Part shown: positions 35,104-48,566 of the stretch, one piece after another | Layout of the letters: the number at the start of each line of letters is the position of its first letter | How positions within the stretch are numbered: position 1 is the first letter of the stretch | Made by a program: the position numbers and the translations under genes | The notes under the pieces: model-generated | What the model was told of the DNA's origin: nothing | The model's input: the letters and a program-made list of their open reading frames with translations, nothing else | Database searches by the model: none | Assembly (NCBI RefSeq): GCF_000264905.1 | Contig: NW_006763143.1 | Coordinates: 986,555 to 1,050,554, forward strand | Source: Stereum hirsutum FP-91666 SS1 | Taxonomy: Eukaryota > Basidiomycota > Agaricomycetes > Russulales > Stereaceae | Reading direction: 5' to 3' | Length of the DNA stretch: 64,000 nt

Positions 35104-36005
35104 TTATCCGGAAACAGCTGCGACAGAACTAGAAGAAGGCTGACTCGGGCCTCCGCGGATGGCTGAAGTGTACTCGGGGACGCCGTTCATGTGTGGGGCG
35201 GAGCGCTTGGACGAAGTCGACGAACTGGAGAGCTCCTCGCGGGAGGAGTGTGCAGAGAGGAGCGAGTCGATTGCCATTGCGCCCTGTGAGCGAGGCGAGT
35301 GGTCGGCGGAATCACTGCGGGTGGAGGAGTAAGAAGGGGAATGGAGCGATCGCGGAGAGGGGGCAGGGGAAGGGTTGCTTGCAGTTGATCGGTGCCCAGA
35401 CGGAGGCGAGTGAGAGGTGCGAGATCGCTTGCTTGGGCGAGCGGCGGAGGTAGACGACTCTGGCGCTTCTCTCCGCATCCGAGGCGAGGAGTGAGCGGAT
35501 GACGGCGGTGGGAAGGGCTGAAGGGGCGGGAGCGTGTTGGGGTGCGGATGAGAGTCCTCGAGGTAGGGAGCATTCCTGCTCTGTTGTCTCGGAGAGTCGG
35601 GCACGACTTGGTAATAGTCGAGCATGGTACGATGGAGGGCAGCGATTGAGGAGATTCTCTGTGGTGGAGAAGAGACGGCGGTTGTGTTAACTGAAAGGGA
35701 ACGCCGTAGAAGAAGCATGACGAAGCCCACCTGGTCCTCGGCGCTCTTTGCGTTAAGCATGGCCATCAGCATCTCTCTGTCTCCGTCTCCGCGCGTGCGG
35801 TATGCGCTCAGGATCTCACGCAGAGTGGGTGGTGGTGGCTGGAACGGCTATCAGATACTCTAGTAGTGGTAAGGAAGGGCTTGGTACGAACCTGCTCAAG
35901 GACCTGCCAGGTGGCAGAGAGAAGGCCCTTGGGAGGGGCGGGTGGCGTAGAATGGGACGAGCGAGAACGGTAGTCCGGCTGGGGCGAGTAGTCGACGGAG
36001 GTCAT
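35104..36005 (-). CDS. Conserved Ser/Pro-rich protein of unknown function
   Basis: Three exons (36005-35892, 35847-35731, 35658-35104) give 261 aa. The N-terminal third contains a compact block predicted helical: GLLSATWQVLEQ, then PTLREILSAYRTRGDGDREMLMAML and ISSIAALHRTMLDYYQ. The rest is Ser/Pro/Arg-rich and disordered with KRSRTSHSPPSGHRS, a possible nuclear signal. I do not recognise the family. Junctions fall in phase 0, and the exons keep the helical block continuous. Confidence 0.75.
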
Positions 36006-37114
36006 TGTGGTGAAGGATGATGGGCAAAAGGGAAGAGGAGGAAAAGCAAGACATGACAGCACAGATTTATATTGATAGCTATGCGCTTGGGTCTTGGCGC
36101 TGAGGTATGCACAACTGTCGCGCCAATGGGGAAGAAGAGGTGATGTGCAGATGAGGACTGGCCAAGGAGGGCAGCACTCAGGTTTGGTATTTTTGGCCAG
36201 ATGCCAAGCCCATCCCAACTATTTTTGGAGGCGCAGTCGTCTCCTCGGACCCTCAGCCAGACACAGCTTTCCCAGACACCAGTGCGGGCAACACGGCAGC
36301 CATTGTCATAGCACAGAGACCGCGAGAGGACACGAGAGCGGCACAGAGAGCGAAGAAAGCAGAGGCCACGCAAGAGCAAGCGAGGGTGGCGGAGGCAAAC
36401 GCAGGCGCTGCGGAGCCGGTGCTCGGATTGGAACATGAATTGCTTGGCTTGGCATCGCTATTCTTAGCGGGCGCCGACCGCCGCGTATTATTGGTTGCGG
36501 TAGCCAGGCCCGTCTCTCCAGGCTGGCCAGCACTCGCTCTCGTCTCGCCGTCGTCCTCGACGGTCTCGAAAATAGGTTTATATCCATATATTTCCGTGCA
36601 TCGTCCACGACGGCGCCACTCGTAAGTGCTATGGCTGATCCGATCTATTTCAGGACCTGCGCCCTCCTTGGGAATCAAGGAGCTCGCTTGGATAGCCTGC
36701 TTCCATCACATCATCTCTTTCCGTTCTAATCCTGTCTGCAGCACTACTCTCGAGCTTTTTCCGTAATGCTCAATACATCGCGGATCCCACTCGGTCCTTG
36801 GCTTGCTATATTTTTGGAGGACTGTACGCGAATCCATCTTTAGTGGCCCAAACGCGGCTTTCAGACGAGGCCTCGTCGCATCTCGTCGCCGCTACTTACA
36901 GCTTACGGTCCTATCCCAATCATATCCATCTATCTCGGGAGATGGTTGTGGTTATAGTTCCAGTGCTCGACTAGGATGTCGTTGTGTCTCAGCTTCTGCC
37001 CCAATTTGTACTCCATCGTGACATCAACACTACATCAGCTATGAATTCATAGCCCACTGCGAAGGCCAATATAGCCCCTGTTCCCAACTCGCACGGGCTC
37101 TCACGATACACAAT
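36006..37114. other. Intergenic region with overlapping unresolved frames
   Basis: At about 36202-36678 both strands are open in several frames. A plus-strand reading includes an Ala/Glu/Arg-rich helical stretch (REDTRAAQRAKKAEATQEQ); the minus strand has a 141-codon frame. I cannot decide between them and find no family. The rest is the upstream region of the ComA-like gene. Confidence 0.35.
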
Positions 37115-38653
37115 ATGTTCTCTAAATTACCCTCCCTCTCGCGCACATCGATACGCCCCCTGTCTTCTGCAGCCCGACCACTCTCGACTTCAGCTCGAAG
37201 GCTGGAGGCTTCTCCGTACGGCTCTCCAACCGCATTTCCGTTCCTTCCTGCAAACACCCTTGCCCAAAAGCCCAACCGGACGAAGGGCTTGACTGAGATC
37301 AGGGGGCCGTACTACTACCCTGTAACGAAGACCTACCTCGACGAACTCCTTTCCGATTATGGTGAATATGTCGATGGCGTCAAGTGGGCGGGCGGTAGCT
37401 TTTCGCTGTTGCCAGAGGACAGACTCCGAGCGTTGATTGACACAGCTCACAAGCACGGTGGGTAGTCTATTTCCTATTTTTGCTCGTTTCATATTTACAT
37501 TCTGACCCGATATATTTGCACCGCTCTATTCCGGCTCGTTTCACTTGCATCTCCCGAACCTCGTCGTTCCACGTCACAGATTGCTATTGTAGCACCGGCG
37601 GCTATATCGAGCGCGTCTTGGCGAGTTCAGGAGGGAACAAGGACCTCGTCTCGAAATATCTTAGGAAATGCAAGGACGTAGGGTTCGACGTACTCGAAAT
37701 CTCCTCTGGTTTCCTCTCCATCCCAACAGAAGACTGGGCCGAACTCGTCCAGATGGTCGCAGCTCATGGTCTCAAGCCTAAGCCTGAAGTCGGTATCCAG
37801 TGAGTATCGGTATCCGTTTCGCCACTCCCGCAGTTGCCAAGTAACTCTCATGAATGCCCATAACTGACGTTTTATTTATATCACTTTGTCTATACCACGG
37901 AAAGATGGGGTGCGGGTGGCGACGCATCCGTAGAGGAACTGGAGGCAGCGGGAACCAGAGACCCAAAGTGGCTCATCGACCGCGCCAACACTTTCCTACA
38001 AGCAGGTGCCTATGTACGTTCTTTACATTTTTAACCTTAGCTTGAGAAGACTCCGAGTTCTCGTGCGAAGTGAACGCTGACTTTTGCTCCACCTGCCTTG
38101 CGTCTTAATCGTCTAGATGATCATGATTGAGAGCGAAGGCATCACAGAGAACGTCAAATCCTGGCGTACCGACGTTATCTCTGCTATAACATCTTCTCTT
38201 CCCAGGGACAAGATAATGTGCGTAAATCATGTTCACATTTTCGCCAACTCTTCTTTTAGCTCCTCCTTTGTAATATTCTTACTCGCGGCTGATTACCTCT
38301 TACCTATCTTTCCCGCCATGAACACCCGAACTTCCGTATTCCCGTGTTCTCTATTCATAGGTTTGAGGCGGCGGATCCTGAAGGTACGTTCTTTCTATAC
38401 ATTCATTCTCACCATGAACGAATCTTCTAACCTTGGCATCTCTATATTCTCACCTTTCATGGGTTCGGGTTCGCAACGGGCTTCCTGATGTTGTCTCTTT
38501 GCAGTATTCGCGTATCACATTCAAAACCAAGGCGCACACGCGAACCTCTTCGTCGACCACAGTCAAATCGTCCAGCTCGCTTGTCTCAGACGTGGCATCT
38601 GGGGTACTGGAAGTACTTTCGGAAGGATCGTGACGTTCGGAGACCAGCAGTAA
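37115..38653 (+). CDS. ComA-like (phosphosulfolactate synthase family) protein, probably mitochondrial
   Basis: Six exons (37115-37457, 37580-37799, 37905-38013, 38117-38217, 38361-38383, 38505-38653) give 314 aa. The first 35 residues (MFSKLPSLSRTSIRPLSSA onward) are Ser/Arg-rich without acids, a good mitochondrial presequence. The barrel then shows GLTEIRGPYYYPV, YVDGVKWAGGSFSLLP, CSTGGYIERVL, GFDVLEISSGFLSIP, GLKPKPEVGIQWGAGGD, AYMIMIESEGI, MFEAADPEVFAYHI and ANLFVDHSQIVQLACLRRGIWG. This is the ComA family. In methanogens it joins phosphoenolpyruvate and sulfite on the way to coenzyme M; in plants the relative HSA32 acts in heat acclimation. Fungi make no coenzyme M, so the substrate here is unknown. 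The fifth exon is 23 nt. Confidence 0.92.
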
Positions 38654-39960
38654 TAGGAAGGAGTATCAATGTACTTACGCGTTCGCTCGGCCCGCGAATG
38701 CTGAGGGCTGAGGCGCTGGACACTGAAAGTTTGAGGACAGAAGAACGTGTATGTATGTATGAATAGCGTTCGTTCGTTTTTTTCTTCTTCCTTCTTCTTT
38801 GTAATATGATGCATGCATGTTTCCCCATGCGACTAGTGGAAAACAATTTTACTGCATGCTGCTATGAACGGAAACCCTTGCGTACTCCAGCCCACTTCAA
38901 ACTTCAGGCTTCAGGCTTCGGAGTGACAGCTTCCGGTGTCCTATGAATAAGAAATTCCAGGATTGGCCAAAGACGGACTAGACGGCTATGATTCTAGTCA
39001 GGCGATCGTCACATTGTAGGGTATAAATACCAGAAATACAGCTGACCCTGGACCGACTGCTGTTTTCGAGTTCTCGGTCGGTCATGACCCCCATCTTCTT
39101 ACTTCGCTTCATCTTGGATTGTGCGCCCCGATAGTATCGCTCTAGGCACGAAAAAGAGTCCTGTTGTACTTTTGGAGAACGCGTTTAAATAAAGTTACTG
39201 ACAACAACACGATGACATTCAAAACGCTTGGACAGAGGAACGATCACGAGCTGTAGTTCTTCAAAGCTTTATATGTAACCTGATGGACCACGCCATCTGT
39301 CATGCTCCAGACAGATCTTACCTGAGCCGACTCAACCACTGGATTGCCCGATTTGTGGTCTGTAAATATCAAGCAGGTGCAGGAAAAAAGGCTGTACGTG
39401 CGCCACCTAGTTTCCATTTGATTTGACAGAAGGTTTATTCTTGGTAGGCTGCGATTAATGCGGAGGTGTTTCAGCCGTCAGCCATATTGAGGCGGGGGAC
39501 GTTCATCTAACTCAAGCTTCTGAATCCTCAGACTGGCGCTCTGCCAACGTAGTAGACGAACCGGAAAATACTACCATTTCTGGGCCTCCAGAGGTGATCA
39601 AGAGGTCTTCGCGATGAGCAGGATGATCATACACCGTAAATTCAAGTTTCACAGTGCGTTACATGTGATCCGTTGACTCTGGAGTTTTGACCGAACCACC
39701 AGATTTAGTTTCGCCCTCTGACGTGACGTCAATAGGATCACTGCACAGATAAGTATAATCGTTCCAAGCGAAACGTACAATTCGTCACTAGATTCGTCAC
39801 CTACAGACCCGCTTCTATCCCAAACCACGACACCACCCTACCACCCCACACCCTAGTCCAAAAAGATGCGAACGTATCATGATGCAGCGATAGCGAGAAA
39901 GACCAATAAGATAGATAATTTATAAATGCATGAAGTTCCCCGGTCACTGAACCCGGAGGA
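38654..39960. other. Intergenic stretch
   Basis: 1.3 kb between convergent genes. A TATA-like GTATAAATA lies near 39020 on the plus strand but no gene follows it. No RNA gene or repeat was recognised. Confidence 0.4.
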
Positions 39961-42701
39961 TCAGAGACGGAAGAAGCGCGAGTTCAAGTTCCTAGCCTTG
40001 GGCGTGCTCTCAGCCTTCGCCGAGACAGCTGAGGAGGCGCTGGCCTTCGATGCGCTGAAAGTCGACGCACTAGCCTTCACGCTTGCGGTCGAAGACGCAG
40101 CGCTCGACGCCGACGCGACGGGTGTGCCAGAGACGGCAGACTTGAGAGTACCCGCCGTTGTGCATGCCCCACCGTCGACCCAGACGCCAGCTGAGCCTCC
40201 CGGCGTGTCAGCTTCTGTCCAATAGGAAGCGGTCCAAACGTCGCCACTAAAGTGTAGAAAGTCAATGCGGCACAGGACAAGAAAGGTCAGTAGGTGCCGA
40301 GAGATAGTAATGGAAGGGACGGAAAGAAACGTACTTGTAAGTTACTTGCGATCCACCGACATAGGCGACACTGCTGCTCCATGCGGAGATTCCGGCGCAG
40401 GTGCCAGAGGAGGCAGAGGTTGTTGTGGCAGCGGCTGACGTCGTCGTCGTCGTCGTACCCGTTGGGGCCGTGGTCGTAGTGGTAAGGGTAGCCTTCGAAG
40501 TCGTGGTGGCCGAGACACTACCGCCACCACATGCAGAGACTAGCGCACAATAGACGGATGAGAACATTTTTTTTTGATTCCAAAAGAGCCTTGACTTACT
40601 TGCACTCCAGTCGCTGTTGGGGTCGTTGGCGGGAGTAGCGGTGGCATACCATTTCGCCTCCCAGATGTATCTTCATAACAGTCTCATGGTGAGCTTGTGG
40701 TAACATTTGTCGATCAGATTGACAACTTACCCGCCGTACGAGACTTGAGAGCCACCAGAGTATGATGTTCCCGAAGAGAACGCAGCAGCAGAGCAAGCGG
40801 GGTATGTGAACCCAGTCCCACCAGCAGCCACAAGCGCGTTCTTGATTGCGAGGTCGTAGCGGTCGTTAGCTAGATGGCATCATAACATGAGATGATTTAT
40901 TCCCTTCAATTGGACTTTCGAGAAATTGCACATACGATAAGCCTGCGAAGCATCCCACAACATCACGCCACCGAAAGAGGGGTAGCTATTCCTCATCTGA
41001 ACGGCAATGCTACTAAGGGTGCTGATGTCCTGGTATCCGCCACCCGCCGCCGTGCTCGAAGCGGGGGCACCAATGTAGATCTTAACGTCTGTATGTTGTA
41101 GTGAGTACTATGGCTAGTGAGCGTATTATAATCGACAAAGGCATACCTGGGTTCGGGCTGACGGTCCTGGCCCAGTTATCCCAAAGGCCGAAGTCCCAAT
41201 CGGAAGCAGTGCCAAAGTTCTATTTATGTGGCGGTGGCATCAGTACGAACGATTTTGACTGAAGAGCCGTGTAAAGGCTAACCTGAAGTCCGCACTGGTT
41301 ATTCTAAAGGCGACAAAGACGGATTAGACTGAGGAACGTTGTATTCAAGATTTTTCATACGCACGTCTGGGCAAGGAGAGGGTCAGTTCCCGCTGAGACA
41401 ACTATGAAACTTCATAGACTCACAGAATTGAACATAGACAGCATCGAAGCCAACAGCATTCAGTACACCGCCCAAGGCGCTGTCGGGGTAAACCTATTGG
41501 TATATATCTGTCACCGTCTGTCCGATACATATGAGAGGTTTGGTACTCACGCATTGGGGGGCTGCAGTGATATAGTAACTAAACCAGTATATCAGCATGA
41601 AATCAAGTACAGTAATAGTCGTATGAATCCTCACGTCTTGCTTGCGCTGTCAGTATACGACCGAATACGCGTGACGAAAGCAGCATAGCCTGAAGAGAGA
41701 ATCATAGTCGGTCACAGGGCCCTAACTTTCTGAGGATATGGCTGTCAGCTCACCAGTGCTTCCACCGCTCTCAACGTCCAAGTCCACTCTAGACAAACCG
41801 CCTGCATGTCAGTACATAGCCCTCCAACTCATCCACTGATTACTCACCCATCAAGGACAGCAGAGCCAAAAGGCCTCGTGTCCGACGAACCACCCAAGAA
41901 AAGGTTCCAGATAGTGTCCGCAAATGTCTCCGCCTCGGAATCATCGGTGAACCCTACACTCCCGCCCGCCCCACCGAGGCTGATCGTGAGGATTTTGCCC
42001 TTGGCTTGACAAGTCTCGATGTCGGAAGCTAGGGCAGAGCAATCCGCTAAATTGGTGCCGCTGAAAGTGGAGTTGTCTGTAGGGTTGCATGTCTATGAAA
42101 AGCGGAAACGGATCAACCGAGCTCGAAGGTGTAACTCATGGGACAAAGGGCTCACATTGGCCAAGTTGATAGCAGGAAGGCCACCGGTGGAGAAAAACGT
42201 ATAGACGAACGCGATGGGGATTACATCGATTGCATCGTCCTGAGAAGACGACCGTCATCGTCAGATTAAGCTTATGTTGGAAGACGACTAGAAGCTTACC
42301 TCGCAGTAGTAGGACAGAGTCTTCTGATAGTCTGAACAGGTCGCGTGAACTTGAACTTGAGTGCTGAGAGACAAGGTCTCAATATAGCTCACCAGCAGTG
42401 TCCGCGGCATCCGCCGCACCTGTCCACACGATAAGTCGATTGATCTTTTAGAGCATTTATCTAGACACTCACCGTGAGAATTCTGACCCCAGTAACTTCA
42501 ACGAAAAGAATAAGCATTTTGTGGTAGCAAGTAGAAAATGACGCTCACACAGCAACCTTTATAATGCGATCTCAACTCGAACTCTTTGATTGAATAGAGA
42601 GGAAGAGGACGTACATTATCATACCGCGAGCCGTCGAAGGCCTGGGTAAGGATAGCGCCAGTCAGGAGAGACGCGCCAAGAACGAACTGAGCACTGAACA
42701 T
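39961..42701 (-). CDS. Secreted GH18 chitinase (hevamine type) with two chitin-binding modules
   Basis: Starts MFSAQFVLGASLLTGAILTQA, a signal peptide. Spliced exons restore RYDNVAVYWGQNSHGAAD, the class III (hevamine-like) start, then TLSYYCEDDAIDVIPIAFVY, ILTISLGGAGGSVGF (SxGG motif) and the catalytic LDGVDLDVESG, where the last Glu is the acid. QFYNNQCGLQ and VMLWDASQAY close the barrel. Two CBM5/12-like chitin-binding modules follow (AAFSSGTSYSGGSQVSYGG with WEAKWY; ISAWSSSVAYVGGSQVTYNG with WTASYW), linked by a Thr/Ser-rich spacer and ending in an Ala/Ser-rich tail. It should hydrolyse chitin outside the cell for wall remodelling or nutrition. The gene has many exons, including tiny ones near the start (42549-42556, 42473-42495, 42393-42419, 42300-42331). 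The middle exon borders were not all fixed. Confidence 0.93.
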
Positions 42702-43689
42702 TGTGGCAGTCGTGAAGCAGCGAGGAGGCTAAGAAAGGCGGAGAGCTCTCTGGGCATCATCTCAGAGACGAGCAGCATACATATACTTTCCTGAACTACA
42801 CATGCACATGAGCACGGACAACCTCCGTGGACGTCTACATGCGGTCGAGGACAGAGAAACCTACTGAAGCAACCCAAATTCGATGTTATCTTGCTGTTTC
42901 CCCGGAAGAACCATGCGTCGCGAAGCTCAGCTCATGTTCGCTGTACCACCAAAGGAGCAGCGTTGATGGAAGTGCAAGCATACTCAAGGGTGCATGTCCA
43001 GGCCCGTCCTGAGATAGAGCACTTGAAGGGGTATAAGAGATGGTATCACGCTGCAGGTAGCTCATCGAGCATGTGCTCCAACGAGGGCCGTATGGGATGG
43101 CGTTGCTCGAGACGATGACGCCCAAAGGTGAAGGAGGCATAAATAGTAGAATTTGAAGATATTTTTCAGCCCTGATAACGAAGCGTGGCCGCACCCCGAC
43201 AGTATCCTTGGGCTCACTGGTACAAAGTGCAAGCATCGGGCAGGCTGATGCTTGAGGAAATAAATCATGGTGATGCAGATGCCCATGCTCACGTGCTTCT
43301 TGACCGCGTGCTCTGCAATTTCGGACGCTCAAGTGCTCACGCAAACCATGCAGAGTCATTTCAAGATGACCGTGGTATCCTTTGGTGACCATGAAAAAAT
43401 AAATCGTATGGACTTACGGGGCGAGCGAAACCTCAGGCCTTCGAGCTGCTCGGAGCTCATAACAAAGTGGGAGCACCATCTGGATCTCGCGAATAATAGT
43501 CAAGGAATGGCGTGTAGACGGGGGCTTTAACTCACCTAGACATGCACGAAACACGTTTTCAGTAGCGAACGGGTGCACAAGTAGATACTCTCACAGGTTA
43601 TTGCGATTAAAAAAAACTGCCGACGGACAACTGTATTCCAACAAACAAAACGACGAAAGTACATATTACACACAAACAGGCCTGGTCCG
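42702..43689. other. Intergenic stretch upstream of the chitinase
   Basis: About 1 kb holding the chitinase promoter and the 3' side of the CK2 gene. A minus-strand frame at 42886-43392 is open but its composition is not protein-like. Nothing else was identified. Confidence 0.4.
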
Positions 43690-45139
<1,450 letters not shown>

Positions 45140-45365
45140 CCGGCGGTGACAATCAGAGGGTAGGAGAAGGTGAGAGACGAGAGTGAAGGCGCCGAAGCTA
45201 TCCGGTGTCGCGGTCCACCCTGATGGCGCGCGAGCTCACAGTCAAACAACCCAAACGGGAAGTGACAGTGACTCATCGCACTTTTCGCTGGACACGCTCT
45301 CCATGTAACCTCCCTGCTAATATCCGTTCTTCCTGTTACACTCTAAGATTTTATTTGCATACTCG
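45140..45365. promoter_or_regulatory. Shared promoter region of CK2 alpha and SET-domain gene
   Basis: A 226-bp gap separates the two divergent start codons. A bidirectional promoter is likely. No specific motif was recognised. Confidence 0.5.
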
Positions 45366-46025
45366 ATGGCATCGAAGTCCAAGACGCCCAAAAACTGGCC
45401 TTCCAACATTCAATATCTGACCGCACAGCGATGGCATCCTTCAGTGTCTGCCGAAGCCCTCACGTTCTTGCGCTGTGGCCTTCCCGCTCCTGGCTCAGCT
45501 AGTTCAAACAGTGCCCCCTCATATGTTTTCATTCGACGTATCACAGAGTCATCTCACCCAGCTTGCGGCCAATGTGGCTTGTTCGCTTCGAAAAGGATCC
45601 CCACAAAAACATGCATCATAGACTACATTGGAGAAGTGCATTGCGATGACAGACCAGGCTCCGACTATGACCTTTCTCTCCATCGATTTCAAGATGGTAC
45701 TAGCGTCGGTGTTGATGCGGATAAGATGGGAAACGAGTCCAGGTTTATCAATGACTATAGAGGAGTTAGTTCGAAACCGAACGCAGAGTTCAAGGATCGG
45801 AGGGTGGCGCAAGGAGAGTTACGAATGAGTGTTTGGAGTCTGGTGGAGATTAAGAAGGGTGAAGAGATCACTGTGTCGTACGGCAAAGCTTGGTGGAAAG
45901 CGAGAACAGAAGAAGCTCAGGCAAGTTGGATTTCATACATTTGCCGCGAATACTTCTATTACAGTGCGATAGTACGGTCTAACACCAGGCTTCTTCAGGC
46001 CACAGAGGCTCGAGACTGTCGGTGA
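45366..46025 (+). CDS. Short SET-domain protein (putative lysine methyltransferase)
   Basis: A frame of 219 codons starts MASKSKTPKNWPSNIQYLT. SET features are CGLFASKRIPTKTCIIDYIGEVH near the start of the domain, NESRFINDYRG in the place of the NHS-type cofactor motif, and GEEITVSYGKAWW for the closing Tyr motif. The N/C-terminal zinc clusters seen in large histone methyltransferases are absent. The protein is small, so a non-histone or ribosomal substrate is as likely as histone. A 78-nt segment (45921-45998) has GCAAGT...CAG ends and a length divisible by three, so it may be a GC-AG intron; removal would shorten the protein to 193 aa. The stop is the same either way. Confidence 0.85.
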   Translation: MASKSKTPKNWPSNIQYLTAQRWHPSVSAEALTFLRCGLPAPGSASSNSAPSYVFIRRITESSHPACGQCGLFASKRIPTKTCIIDYIGEVHCDDRPGSDYDLSLHRFQDGTSVGVDADKMGNESRFINDYRGVSSKPNAEFKDRRVAQGELRMSVWSLVEIKKGEEITVSYGKAWWKARTEEAQASWISYICREYFYYSAIVRSNTRLLQATEARDCR

Positions 46026-46765
46026 CGGGAATGGATGTGAGTGCATATTTACTCATCTATACTGAAGAACTGCACCTTACCTTCTATGTTCAAATGACCC
46101 GCTACTTTTAGATGCAGGGCTGAGGGGACTCGATAGGTCAACGCCACAGACTCTATGGGAGAAATAATTCCAAACCTCTCTTCGCGTGTTCAATGGGGCC
46201 GGTGCGGCACAATCGAACAATGCAGTCGTCCATGCTTTATTCTAGCGCTCACCAACATCATACCGCTTCCGTAACATATGACATGGTCGAATACGAGGTC
46301 CCGCGATTAAGTCTCGAAAGAACTTGAGTAGAAACGAAGCCCGCAGTTGGTCCACGAACTTGTTGTGCCGTGCGACAGCCAAGATAGAATTTGTCCCGAG
46401 GAGTGTTCGGTCACAACATGTGGTTGAAGTCTAGACAGTCCGAAGGGTATTGTGAGGAACAATGGACAGACTTCGAGGAAGAAGCCATCCTAGGAATATC
46501 TTGGGAATGATTATTGCCTCCACATCAAAAATCGACACCATAGTAGAGTTCTGGTAGAGATGAAGTCTTTGAGCAGAACGAGACAAGATCGCGTCGACGT
46601 CGTTCTCGAAAGCCTTCGAATGCTCTCGAAACGGCAACCCTCGGCAACCAGAAAGGAAGCGTGACGCGTGACTGGGTGACCGGACTTCAAAATTCCACGG
46701 CTGAGATGACCACGACTTGGCCAGCTTTCACCCAGTTCAGCACAGTTTGTCTTCCGTTGCTCTAG
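46026..46765. other. Intergenic stretch before the DnaJ gene
   Basis: 740 bp with no recognised gene. A 68-codon minus-strand frame at 46431-46637 lacks any family signal. Confidence 0.4.
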
Positions 46766-48566
46766 ATGTCGCCACGGCTCTCATCTAAAGGGATATCCTC
46801 GTTCATCTCGTTCTATTCTTGTGCGCGCTCATTTCCGTCCACCTTACCACCAACCAGAGGGATTTGTCTTAGCGCTTCCCGTCCATCCGTTAGGAAGCCC
46901 TCCACAACTCTCTCGCACAAGGTATCTGCACACTGCCAGAGTCTTCTTACCGGGTGGTTCTGACACTGGAACTTTCTAGCGTCGTTTTCATGCCTCTTCA
47001 CCATCATATGCCTCGAAGGACCCGTACGAGGTCCTTGGTGTGAAAAAGGATGCGCCTGCTGCTGACATCAAGAAGACATACTTCTCGGTGCGTAGCAGTC
47101 TAACTTCTTGACATCTGAACTGATGACGAGTCTCCGTAGCTAGCACGCAAGTATCACCCTGACACCAACCCGGACAAGGATGCAAAAGCAAAGTTCGTTG
47201 AAATCCAAGAGGCTTATGACGTATGTGTTCTGCATGTCTTCCTCCTGCCATTCCTAACCCTCGGTTGCTGTACTTCCAGACATTGAAGGACGAAAAGAAA
47301 CGGGCTGCCTATGACCAGTACGGTGCTGCCTCCCAGCAACCCGGGTTCGATCCCAACGCGTTCGCCAGGAATCCTTTCGCAGGTGGTGCAGGCGGGTTCA
47401 GCGGGTTCCACGACTTTGGTAGTGCATTCAGCGGGGGAGGTCAAGCCAATTCGGACCTATTCGATCAGCTCTTTGGCGCGTTTGGAGGTCGCCCTCGAGG
47501 AGGCCGTTCTCCTTTTGCCGAAAACTCGCGTGGGGACAATATCGAGACGGTCGTGGGCGTCTCCTTCCTGGAGGCAGCAAAAGGCGCAACAAGGAACGTT
47601 ACCATCACACCGGTGATTAACTGTTCAACTTGCTCCGGCAACGGCATGAAGGCGGGGGCGAAACGAACTACATGTCCATCCTGCCATGGTTCTGGTACTC
47701 GGACATTCGTCATTGACAGTGGCTTCCAAATGGCTAGTACATGTACGACGTGTCAGGGTGTTGGCTCCACTATCCCTCGTGGCAGTCAGTGTGGAACATG
47801 CGACGGTGTGGGGAAGGTTCAGACACGGAAAACCGTAAAGGTGGACATACCTCCCGGTGAGTACCTTTGATCCGTTTGATGTGCTTCTCTTTTTATACCC
47901 TTTCACAGGCGTGGAGGATGGTATGACTCTTCGGATACCGAACGCAGGTGATGCGCCACTGTCAGGAAAGGGCAGTCCCGGCGATCTACTCGTTCGGGTC
48001 AACGTCGCTTCTTCAAAGGTTTTCCGCCGTCAGGGTTCGAATCTCTATCACGAGGCTCGGATACCTTTGCATACCGCTCTGTTGGGCGGGAGAGTACGTG
48101 TTCCCACTCTTGAAGGTGACGTCGATGTTCGGGTGCCAGGCGGAACTCAGCATGGAGAGGAGATGGTGCTGAAGGATCGGGGGATGTCGTCGCTCATGGG
48201 TCGCTCGACGGGTGATCTGTTTGTCACGTTTGCGGTTCAGCTGCCTAGGTGAGCTTGCCAGCATTTGATATAGCTAGCTTCGGCTCAATTTTGACATATG
48301 GTTCAACTCCACAAAGGTCGCTCACTCCACGCCAGCGAGAGATATTGCAACAGTACGCTGATGATGTCGAGGGTCGACAACCAACCGACACGTCACGACC
48401 TACGCAAAACACAAGTGGTTCTTCGAACGGTCCATCGTCTACCGATAGCGGACGTTCTAGTACGGCGGCCAATGATAACGGTAGGAGATCTTTTACACCC
48501 CCGCCCTCGAGTAAAGGCTGGTGGTCTCGTGCAAGGGAAAGAATCCGAGAGCTTACTGGATTTTGA
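46766..48566 (+). CDS. MDJ1: Mitochondrial DnaJ chaperone (Mdj1 type)
   Basis: Six exons (46766-46921, 46980-47087, 47140-47220, 47280-47856, 47909-48248, 48317-48566) give 503 aa. The first 60 residues are Ser/Arg-rich with no acids, a mitochondrial presequence, then DPYEVLGVKKDAPAADIKK and the HPD motif in KYHPDTNPDKD. A Gly/Phe-rich region follows. Four CxxCxGxG zinc repeats are present (CSTCSGNG, CPSCHGSG, CTTCQGVG, CGTCDGVG). The substrate-binding barrels carry GDLLVRVNV and GGRVRVPTLEGDV. The tail is Ser/Thr-rich and ends RERIRELTGF. Mdj1 stimulates the mitochondrial Hsp70 Ssc1 in matrix protein folding. An acidic/Lys-rich open stretch downstream (about 48640-48724) might be an alternative last exon. 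Confidence 0.95.

Noticed and set aside
42886..43392. Minus-strand frame of 168 codons
   Set aside because: Composition is unlike the neighbours, no splice partners, no family; probably the promoter of the chitinase.
47344..48052. GGTTCGA-like tRNA B-box strings
   Set aside because: They fall within MDJ1 codons and no A box or cloverleaf can be drawn around them.
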